Shown in pieces: positions 45,601-57,600 of a DNA stretch of 64,000 bases. Numbering within the stretch: the first letter of the stretch is position 1; each line of letters begins with the position of its first letter. Where the stretch lies: positions 232,498-296,497 of the forward strand of contig JAVYIG010001819.1 in assembly GCA_035222895.1 (NCBI GenBank), given 5' to 3'. A program made the translations under genes and the position numbers. Under the pieces are notes generated by a model that was not told where the DNA came from, did not search any database, and saw only the letters and a program-made list of their open reading frames with translations. Source of the DNA: Strongylocentrotus droebachiensis. Its lineage: Eukaryota; Echinodermata; Echinoidea; Camarodonta; Strongylocentrotidae.

Positions 45601-48600
45601 TATACGCAGTATGCATGACAATAACATTACTGAACTTAACTTGCTAACACAATGCTTTCATATGCCTACTAAGGACCAAATATTGCAAGTAGTCTGAAGA
45701 CTCAAAACTGGCAAATGAATAACATGATTTTCTGGCGTAATGGTCGGTCATTTTAATTAAAACATGTTCTACATTATGCATTTTATCGATTGTCACTGTG
45801 TTATTGTAAATTTTCGCAATTCGCAAATTCGCAATTCGACTTTGTCGCAATGAAAGTATTTTAATAAACCATTTTGAATTGAATGAACATTTATATCATG
45901 ACAAATAAAAAACATTACTCCTCAATTAAGCTGGGAGATATTAATCTCGCTAATGAATATATTAGTGTTTTACAACTTCAAGTCGATGTATAACGTCTTT
46001 GGATTCAAATACCAACTTTTTAAACATCTTTTGAACAGACTTGAGCAGACATTATTTAATGTCACTATGTAAGAAGAAGAATTATGGATGACTTACTTTG
46101 CATTTCCAGCCATTCTTTGGAATGGTGATCATGGCTGGTTTCAGGCAGAACGTGTGATAGCCCTTATCACATGTATCACACACAAGCATCTTGTTATCAT
46201 CCCCAGGTTGCCTGAAAACATAAACAAACATCATTTGGTAAACTGTTTGTGCCTAATAACAGATAATTACTTTTCTTAATTTACATATACAAGATGTTTG
46301 CTACAACCATGGCTGAGTGAGAAAGACATTTATGCTCTATTTCACAATCTGCAATCAATGCTCTAGCATCCCTATTCACTGGCGCTTAAAAAAAAGGCAT
46401 AACTCTATATGTGAATCAAATGAAAGGAATCATTAAAACACCTGTATGATCAAAAAGCAGAAATCATATATTTGTACAATGCAAATATATTTTTTCATTA
46501 CAGCATGATTATGATGGTAATCCAAATAATGGTAACCTTGAAGTAGGTGAAACGAAGATGATAATAATGATAAAGACTGCTCATGGTAGAAATGATGATG
46601 AAGATCATGATCATGTCTCCCAACCTACCTGCAAGTTTGGCAGATCTTACAGTTGGGGCACTGCCAGCCTGCCCTGACGACAGGGTCAATGGAGACGGGT
46701 GGATCAAGGCAAGAGCCGTGGTAGTGCTGTCCACAACTAGTGCAGAATAATGACTCTGAGAGATTGCCAGGCAGGTCACAGATGGCACATTCTAACTCCT
46801 CCATCTCAACTGAAACGATAAGAATTAATAAATAAATAAACCTTTATAATTTTATTCCTGTAATAAATTTGAAAATGAAACCAATAGATAATGCATGGTG
46901 GGGAACTGGGTACATCGAAAAAATAAATATGACCAAATAATGAAATTTTCACTACAAATTAAATTCTTTCAGCAGAAAATCTCCAAGCTGAACAATCCAT
47001 TACCTAGCAGGGGATGACAAAAATACACTATGCCCTATATACTACCTGCTTCACCACACTATGAGTAATGGAAGGAAAGCACCATGGCTATTTAACATAC
47101 TGTTACGTCGGGTAAAACTAAAACCAAAATCCATTTTTTGTTGTTTTTCCTATTGTTTACGTAATAAGATTATGACATTTCCACCCCCCCCCCCAAAAAA
47201 AAATCAAAAAAAATCAACAAAAAAAATCAAACATATAAACTATATTGGCACTCAGAAAGATATGTCAAACAAAACAAAACAAGGGAAACGCTCTCGGCGG
47301 TCTCGCCTGCATAACGCAATTCAATATGATAAACCAGAACGTCAATGACGTACATTGTAGTGCTCATCCGCATCTCGCAACAACAAATATCGTGGTACAC
47401 TTTTGAACTGGTCAAAAAATAAAAATGTGATGCCCTGGAAGGGACATAATTTCATTTCATTTGCATAAAGTACCATAAATAATCAATGGAGCAAAATCTC
47501 AAAATTCTGTGTAGAAGTTTAGTGTTCCAAATTTAGCTCTACCAGATAAGGCAAACCAAATCAAAATCGGTCAAGAAATGAGGGAGAAGAAGCAATTTTT
47601 GTTATATTTGGAATAAATTTGCATAAATTACCATAATTAATTAATGGAGAACAATTTCAAAATTCTGTGTAGACCTTTAGTGTACCAAAGTTAGCTCTAC
47701 GATATAAAGCAAACCAAATCAAAATCGGTCGAAATATGAAGGAGAAGAAGCATTTTTTGTGATTTTTAAATTATTTTTGGAATAAATTTGCATTATTATC
47801 ATAATTAATCAATGGGAGTAAAATCTCAAAATTCTGTGTAGAAGTTTAGTGTTCCAAATTTAGCTCTACCAGATAAGGCAAACCAAATCAAAATCGGTCA
47901 AGAAATGAGGGAGAAGTAGCAATTTTTGTTATTTTTGGAAAAAATTTGCATAAATTACCATTATTAATTAATGGAGAACAATTTCAAAATTCGGTGTAGA
48001 AGTTTAGTGTACCAAAGTTAGCTCTACCAGATAAAGCAAACCAAATCAAAATCGGTCGAGAAATGAAGGAGAAGAAGCATTTTTTGTGATTTCAAATAAA
48101 TTTGCATAAATTAGCATAGATAATGAATTTCACGATTCTGTGTACAAGTTTTAAATCCCCCTCCTAGCCCTATCATATGAAACAATCAGAATCAAAATCG
48201 GTTGAAAAATAAGGAAGCATTTTGAAAATCTTGATGATGATGCCACAACATAGTCCAAGTCTGTTGACCTGAAATGACCTTTGACCTTGACTTTGTGATC
48301 TGAAATTCTACTCACATGATTGGGGATACTTGATTACCCTATAGTCCAAGTTTCATTGACTCAGAACTTATACTTTAAAAATTATATCAAAAATTCAAAA
48401 ACTTAACCTTAGGTTAAGTTTTCGATGATGATGCTACAACATAGTCCAAGTCTGTTGACCTGAAATGACCTTTGACCTTGACTTTGTGATCTGAAATTCT
48501 ACTCACATGATTGGGGATACTTGATTACCCTATAATCCAAGTTTCATTGACTAAGAACCTATACTTTAAAAATTATATCAAAAATTCAAAAACTTAACCT

Positions 48601-51600
48601 TAGGTTAAGTTTTTGATGTTGACGCCGTCGCCGTCGCCGTCGCCGTCGCCGCCGCCGCCGTCGCCGCCGCCGTCACCGGAAAAGCGGCGCCTATGTCTCG
48701 CCTATGTCTCGCTTTTTGCTACGCAGGCGAGACAAAAATTATTTAAAAATAGATGATTTGACTTACCCCTCTCTTCTGCTAAATCCAGATGTTCTGGACA
48801 CAACAGAATGAGAGACTTGATACCCTATGGAGAAAAACAATCAAAACAGACTCAATTAAAACACAATTTCATGAAATCATACAGAAATTGTCCTGAAAGG
48901 CTGATTTCACTCAGACTACACCTCCTAACCAAAAAATTAAATGGAAATTGAGAAAGGCATGAAAACAGGATATATGTTCCAAACTTAAATTAAAAGTAGC
49001 TTAATACACGTTTTATGAAATGATTCACGTAATATCAGGGGTTTGGTCAACTCTTCTACTTGCAAATTACTTTTAACCATTAAACCATCACTTATGCAGT
49101 AATAGTGTATAGCTATAGATTCTTGGGACTAAAGGAATCCAAAACAAGATCAAACTTAGATGCTGCTTGTAAGTTGCAAACTTCATCAATACAAAACATG
49201 ACTATCAGAATCCGAGATGACTCAAGTTGAGAATGAAGAGATGAAATAGATGGTGTAGGGTTACCTGAAAGGAACCACCGCTTGCAGCACATGGGTAGTG
49301 ATAGACCCTGTTACAGCCTTGCTCCACACAGAAAATGGTGGCTCCAAACCTGTGACAGTAACTGCAGCGCTGTGGTTGGTGGAAAAACACAAAGGTATCG
49401 TCACATATCACAATCATAATAAGTGGAAAATGTGATTGTCTGGGACTAAAAAATTGAGATGGAATTGGTATATTAGTGAGCCCTAGAAATTCATCATGGT
49501 TAACCACTATGTCCTTTTTCCTAAGTTAAATTAATTTTGAATGGCAGCATACAAAACAAAAACCCATTACATGTATTAAATGAACAGTAAGAGGCACAAG
49601 TGATAGCTTCAAGTAGCAAGCCCTGCATACACTTCCTCATCTCTGTAGCTGTAGTGTAGTATACAGATATGTGAAATGCACAAAGTTTATCTCATTTTAT
49701 TTTGACTAAGTGGTTCATAGAATTTGCTGCCTCAAATGGGAGCAGGGCTTCGTGTGACTAAAACATGATAACATTTCATGCCAGCATTTTTCAATATGGC
49801 ACAAAAGATAAGACCCTAATTGTGCATAAAGGCAAGTCATCCATGAAGCCTGTTTTCAAATGAGTTAATGTTATGACGATGAAACAATGGAGTGACATTC
49901 AAATTATATGCTTTACTGTAGAATCTAAATATATCTCAATTTACATCTTGTGAATCATAATAATAACAATGGCCACTTTTATAGCCACATATCTGTCATG
50001 CATCGACTGAAAGAACGCTCACATATGACATGGGAAACAGCAACAGCACAAAATGAAATCTATTTCATGAGTACAGTCAAACCTGCTTTAGTGACCACCT
50101 GTCTACAAAGACCACATTCTTTGTTTCCCTTGAAAATGGTTTCTCATTGAAACGATGACTAAAGGACCTGTTTACAAAGACGACCTGTCTACAATGACCA
50201 CTTTTTATGTTTCCCTTAGACAGGTTTGACTGTACATGGATGACACTACAGTGAGAAGAAAAAAGTACATATAATAAAGGGCGCTAAGCGTACCGGTTCT
50301 TGTTTATTTCTGTGTTAGGAGATATACAAACATGGAAAAATTACATTCTTTCCATAGTAGATTTTGGGAGTTGGTTTACAGAATTATATGGGAGCAAGGA
50401 TTTATTCAGTTACAAATTCAAGTCACAAGATTTTTCCTAATTCATTCAAATACATGTTCAACAATATAATTTACTGCAAGAATAAACACTGAGGAAATGA
50501 GCGTCATACCTGAGTGATCCCTGAGAATACAGCCTTATCTACGTTGAGGAGTTGAAAGTTCTCGTTTTGGCACACACCATCTGACCAGGCAGCACAGCAG
50601 TGATGTGCTGTTGTGTGACCTGTGAAGAAACAATCAAGAAAACAAGATGTTTGTATGAAAGTTATGCAGTTACATTGAACTTTAAAGCAATCTATAAGGC
50701 ACTGTATCATCTCCTGAGAGCCTAAAGCTCATTAACTGTATGTGATAGTACACAGGTTGAAGTCTTTTTGACTCTCAACAGCCAAAATAATTATTTTATA
50801 AATTTTCATCACTATTCACTATAACTAACAGACCCTTTTGACAATTGAGTGACATTTTTCTGCCCTAATACCAACATGTTTTGAAGTCCAAGTTTCATAC
50901 CCCACATAGTATAATTTTGTTTTGAAATTTGAAACATTCTAGGCATTGATGAATACACAAGAGAAGTGCACTTTACCTCTGTTGAATGTGAGATATCTAT
51001 TGTTAGGAATACAAAAATGCCTAATGATTAATATGTAAATGTTTGATGGAGGCAGAGTTCGATTTGGTGGAGGAGAAATCTAACAAACCAGCCAAGCATA
51101 GCATAAGTGTAGCACTGCAGGTATTTATATATTTTTTCATTTTAGAGTTATCATACTGTGTGTGAGTGGTCGATGTGCATGATCCGATAATAATAATGTT
51201 TTATTTACCCAGGGTAGCCACTTCAGTTATGAAACTGCTCTTCCAGCGGGCCCTGCATAACATAATATGTTATTACTACCCTTCTCCAATCTAATATCAC
51301 TATGAACATGACGGACAAAGAAAGCGGACAAAAATATACAGTTCCTCATTCTACCCTCAGCATTTGCTATGGTAGACAAAGGAACTTCCCTTCACTGCTA
51401 CTATGTAAAATTGTGTAGAACAGGTGAATATGATGTTTGATTGTCTACTACAGCAATTGTTGAGGGTAGAATGAGGAACTGTATATTTTGTCCGCTTTCT
51501 TTGTCCGTCATGTTCATAGTGTATGCTGAGCGCCTAGCTAGAAGGCAGAAGGTCCCATTGTTATTAATCTTTGGTATGACTTGGCCGGGATTCGAACCCA

Positions 51601-54600
51601 CAACGGCGGGCGCTCTAACCACTGAGCCACCATGCCAGGTTTTTAAACCCCTCATGCCATAATACTATCCAGTCATAGTTGATTTCTTACCTGCCAATTC
51701 AAAGAGAGTTTGGAGATCTGGTTCATCAGCATGGCCTACATGACTCAATTCATCCAAGCCGTCTAATGATGGATCCTTGATAGAATCAGGATTACTCCTA
51801 CGAGGTGATTTACTTCTATCCCTAAAACAACAAAACAGATTTTAACAAATTAACAATCAATATGAAACAAATATCAATTTATTCTGATTAATTACATGTG
51901 AAATTTCCTGTATTTAATACAAAAATGCTTTCAAGTAGGGTAAAGGGATAGGGCACAGATCTGCCCGCCTATACAAATAACAGTCATCATTGGATATGCC
52001 ATTTTGGACAACATGAATACATAAAGGTCGCATGTACATGAAAAACATACAAAACAACACGGAAAACCAAATTATACAAAATCCAGCTAAAGATACCGGC
52101 TAAGGAAGTTATGTGTAAATAACACGGAAGGTCTTACCCAAGTCCATGCTTATGTGCCTTAGGAGGTCCCCGAGCTCGTCTCCATGTGAGATGCTTTTGG
52201 CTCCTGCTCTCATTAGGATTATAAGGAGCATCCTCTTCATAGTTGCGTCTGGACCTGGGCAAGGGTTTCCTGAAGGGGTTGAATCCTGGAGTGGAGTCGA
52301 ACCGCAGTAGATCCCCCTGCCCTAGCAAGCTACGCTCACCACAACAGCAGAGGGAACAGCTCGGATCACTGCTACTGAAAGAAGGAATCAAACAAATATC
52401 ACATTGAGTCGGGTGACATTCTTACAAAAATACTGAGCATTCAGAATTTCTGTGCTCATTTCAGAATGTATTGTAGTTGTGACATGCACATTGATAAATT
52501 GAGACAAGGAGAATTTATATAAAGGATATCCCTGTGGGAAGAAAAAAATCACGCTACCTGATAAAAGATTTAAAAAAAAAAAAAGCTGTGTGTACCAGGA
52601 TCAACAAAAGCAGAAATTCCAGGTATTGCTTTGACAATTGAAAGCAAAAGTGTAATATTTCAAGTGCTTCATATTTCAATGATTTCCTTCACTTCCACAA
52701 TTTTGAGAGAGGAGGAAATGCTAAAGTGGAACTACTGAAGTGGAATGTGTGACATAAACTGATCTTATTGTAACATCCCTTACAACCAAACATGCTGACA
52801 CTCTATGCAGAAAACATAACTGTTTATGACATGAATGAGGTTAGATACAACTTATAGCTAAAGGATAACATACTCACCCATTATTACAATCCATCACATC
52901 ATCGTCATACTGGTTCTCATCCATCAGACTACCCCCATAACCCCCTGTATGCCCCGGGCTGACCCCTCTATGACTCAGCTCAGGGGACGTTACCCCACTG
53001 TCCGTTGCAGCACTGTAAGAATCCAAAGACTTGACCAGCGACTGGTCGCTACAAGTTCTTTCCACTAATTGTGATTCTGAATGGTCTATCATATGCGACA
53101 TATCCCCGGGGTCATCGTCCTCTGGTTCCTCTTCCTCCTCCTCTGGTGATTCATTGTCCAAGTTTAGTTTGTTGGAGGAGGGTTCTACCTCCAAGTTACT
53201 GAGAGTTGTATCCATAGTTATTGCAAGATCTGTAGGCTCCTCTTCACTTCCACCCTCCACTCTACAATAGATAAAAATTACATAAAGTTTTTAAATAACA
53301 GCTTCAAACTTGGCTCAATTATAGATAAGGATTATGGATTTCCTTTTTTTCCAGGAGAATGAATCATCAAAATATATATTTTTTAAAACATTTTTTTATA
53401 GAAACCTCCTCTTTTTTTTTTAAGAAATCACATCTTATATTTAACACTTATAATTATACATGATTGATCTAACTAATAGTGTACACATGTTTTAAAAATG
53501 TTGAGGTATTTTATTTACAGTTAATACATGAAATATTTGGAGAACTAAAAAGATTACCTTCTTTAAACAAGGCACACTTGCAATCATTAACACAATACAG
53601 TATTTCTGGAAACTACAGCTGCTGGAACTGAATTCTCATCTTTTACCCCAAAAAAATGTTTTAACACAGCTAAATATGCACATTGCATATGCTAAAAGAC
53701 ATTCAATACTCGTACAATGTCTTTGGGTAAGCTTTGCTTAAAAGAAAGATATTTTGTTAAAGATTAGAAAACTAAGATTTGAAAAACTCTAATTGGACAT
53801 TGACTTTAGCTACAAAGAACAACGAAGCACGATGAAGAAAAACAAATGAATGTCTACCTGAGGCCTTTCCGTCTTTCATTGACATTGAATGTTTCACGTT
53901 TTGGCCGGCCTCTTCCTCTTCTCTGTGGAATGCTTTCCACATCCATCGAGACCTATTCAATCAAAACAGATTAAATAAAAGGTTAAAATATATTCTTTTA
54001 CGAAACAAAACAAGAGCGAATTCAAAAAAAAAATGTTGACTTTCGAGTACATATAAGTAAACATAATTTCAAGAACATACACTTCTGTCATGTGTGAGAT
54101 GTACATGTAGCTGTAGCTTTTCATAGAATAATCATAATATTGATGCATTGATAAGTACCCTCTATTAGTATTATTTGCAATTAGAGTGTAAATTCATTCT
54201 CATGCCTTTAGAACATTGATTGGTTTCCATCATTTAAAATTTCCTGTAGATAGCAAAGAAAATGTAATTTCCATGCAGTTTTCCACAAATATACCCATAA
54301 AGGTACATGTATTTGATTATAATGTGGAAAATTGTGCGTGTCATACATCATGTACGGTGGTAGTACACAACCATACATGTAGCAGTTTATATGTAGATTC
54401 AATGAGAATAACATACATAAATAAACAAATTCAGATTTCTGTCATTATAGACAATATTTTTCAAAAGTTGGTATCAAAGACAAGGTACATGTACAAATGT
54501 ATAGCCACTGATTTATCAATTAGGAATTTCTCCCAATTCAATGACTTTTCTCTTTTTTTTTTTTTCATTTTTCCTAATGAGTTTCAAATTATTAACATCA

Positions 54601-57600
54601 TTTTTCGAGTACATATAAGTAAACATAATTTCAAGAACATACACTTCTGTCATGTGTGAGATGTACATGTAGCTGTAGCTTTTCATAGTATAATCATAAT
54701 ATTGATGCATTGATAAGTACCCTCTATTAGTATTATTTGCAATTAGAGTGTAAATTCGTTCTCATGCCTTTAGAACATTGATTGGTTTCCATCATTTAAA
54801 ATTTCCTGTAGATAGCAAAGAAAATGTAATTTCCATGCAGTTTTCCACAAATATACCCATAAAGGTACATGTATTTGATTATAATGTGGAAAATTGTGCG
54901 TGTCATACATCATGTACGGTGGTAGTACACAACCATACATGTAGCAGTTTATATGTAGATTCAATGAGAATAACATACATAAATAAACAAATTCAGATTT
55001 CTGTCATTATAGACAATATTTTTCAAAAGTTGGTATCAAAGACAAGGTACATGTACAAATGTATAGCCACTGATTTATCAATTAGGAATTTCTCCCAATT
55101 CAATGACTTTTCTCTTCTTTTTTTTTTCATTTTTCCTAATGAGTTTCAAATTATTAACATCATTTTTAATAAAGATGAGTGAAACATGTACATGTCATAT
55201 GTACTAATGTAATAATGACCACCCAAAGGAGACAAGAAAAGTTGCCTTTCTTCATGTACATGTACATGTAGGCAGGTGGTCTTTATGTACAGGTTCCTTT
55301 AGTACACGTTTTAATGAGAAATCATTTCAAGGGAAACAAAAACTGTAGACAGGTGGTATTTTTACATGTATACAGGTGGTCACTAAAGCAGGTTTGACTG
55401 TAATAATGTAATTGGAATTGACTTGATTGTCTATATGGGTACATGTATGAAAAACAATTCAGTTCATTCTAGAATATCTAAAATTTCTTTGATAAGAGCA
55501 AGACAAGTACTGCATTTCAAATGCCTAGAATACATTTATATATTTCACATATATTCATGCATCACTACACTTCTCTTTTGATAATAACCAGGGTCTTGTA
55601 AAATAGCAGATTCCCACACAAAGCTCAATAACATGTTTCAGGGAATTTGGTCATGCAACAGTCACAGCATTCAACTCACCTCCGATTCTGGCTTATGGCC
55701 AAGTCTTTTCCTGCGTCCTGTACGAGAGAGAGAGAGAGAGGGTAATAACTTTTCAAAAAATAATTCGAATAAAACAAAAAGTATAAAAAAACGCTTTAAC
55801 TGGTAATCCACCCCAATGTAAGTTCAATCAATACATACAGTGTACATGTCCTTTTAGCCAATGTAAAAAGAAAACACTACCAAATTTAGTATGGTCTTAT
55901 ATTCTACAATTTTTTCAGGACAAAATTATTTATCTGATGACTTGGCCCAATATTAAATATAAAGTTAACAACTCTGAATGCTCAAACATGACAACAAACA
56001 TATTTCAAATAATCAAAGGTATGCTGTATTGATCAACATGTACTTCATTTTCTGTCAGGAAATGCAAGTATTTAATTATTTAAAACTGCATTAATTTCTT
56101 TATACCACTCAAAACTTGGGCAAGAACTTGCATAAATCACTTGGACATCTACATGTACATGTAAATTCAGTGTATATGGATATGTTTTACCCTAACTATG
56201 AAACTATGAGAAAATTTCCTACACAAACAATTGAAACTGATCATCAAAAAAAAACAAAAAAATATGTATGTGAAAAATGTTGTGTACACATTACACGTGT
56301 ACAGGTATAATAGAAATAAGGCGTTACTTTGTGAGTATTCAAGTACAGTACTTGAGTAGCCAAATTCAACTTCTACATGTAATTTTACCAAAGGCAAGCA
56401 TATTGTAAAGCTATACCAGTCTATACATTTGCAAGCTGTAATAATTTTGCTCAATTTGTAGGCAGAATATTGATAGACAGTATTAACATCAATGTGCATG
56501 TCAAATTAAGAAATAGAAAGCAGTGACCATATTCTTTTATAATAACATGAAGAATCCTCCTGTCTGTGTATTTGGATGTGTATTTTTTGTTTTATACATG
56601 GTGATTTCCATCCAGAAAAGAACTATTGCACTTCTTTAAAGAACTGGCCTAAGTAAAAGAAGAAAAAAAAAACATACATGTACACTGTAACTTCTCATTC
56701 ACTGTTAGTAACCCTATGGTAAATAATGGGAAAGTCCACCCTAGAGTTGATTTTCACAAAGCCGGATTAACAAAAATTAAAAGACGAAGAGAGAGAGAGA
56801 GACATATGTACAGAATAGACAGACAAACAAAGAGACTTGTTACTGGACAGTGGAAAGTAATTAAAATCAGATAAAGAATACAATTTTTAAATGAGCGGAG
56901 GTTCTGAACAAATCTTGGTGATCTATTTTGGATGGTACTCTGTTTTATTTGTTTTCTACACACTAATCAGTAATGAAACAATTTCATTTCTTGTTTTTTT
57001 CCAAAGAATATCAAATTCAAAATTTGTGCCCAAAATATCTACAAGAAAAGTATAATTATTTAGGCATGAACAGGTACATGTAGGCTATCCTATTAATTCA
57101 AAAACTTAGATGTTGTTTTTCCCAATTTTCCTACCATTGTACACTATATAGATATTCAGATAAATTTGAAAATTGATATCATGGTGGACTATTCCTTTAA
57201 GCTTGGAAGCTAAAATAAAATCAATATTTTCAAATTTATTAAACTTTGTATGAAAACTAGTAAACTTCTGTACAACACAAATTCATTTCACAAAACATTG
57301 GCATTTTTATGTTTCATGATTCTATAAGCATCAATGTAATATACATGTAGCTACATGTACAGTACATGAAGTTAACTTCCTTTTTTTAAATTCAAATTCA
57401 TTCATAATTGCACCAAATTAAAAGAGCTATCACACAATCTACATGTACATGTGTGTACATGTAGCATCTCTCCCATTTATTATTATGTGCAAATGATGTC
57501 ATTGCTCGTTCCAGTCAAGTGGACTACAGTACCGGTACATGTAATCACATATACAGTACATATGTTGTAAAAGTTAACATAATTAAAAAAATACATGTAA

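Larger units (their letters stand above)
47300..48733. mobile_element. 1.43 kb composite element with inverted ends and internal tandem repeats
   Basis: Bounded by GTCTCGCCTGC at the left and its reverse complement GCAGGCGAGAC at the right. Inside are four or more tandem units of about 150-170 bp (47.45-48.2 kb, each with AATTCTGTGTAGA and CCAAATCAAAATCGGTC), then two units of about 190 bp (48.23-48.61 kb, with ACATAGTCCAAGTCTGTTGA), then a GTCGCC/GCC microsatellite. No transposase frame. Fills most of the intron between exons 10 and 11. Confidence 0.72.

Noticed and set aside
47300-48733. CRISPR-like regular repeats in the composite element.
   Set aside because: Units are about 150-190 bp direct tandem copies without unique spacers, in a eukaryotic intron.
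54216-55182. Two nearly identical plus-strand open frames of 147 and 134 codons.
   Set aside because: They are identical only because the DNA is duplicated. No domain, AT-rich, intronic and not supported as genes.
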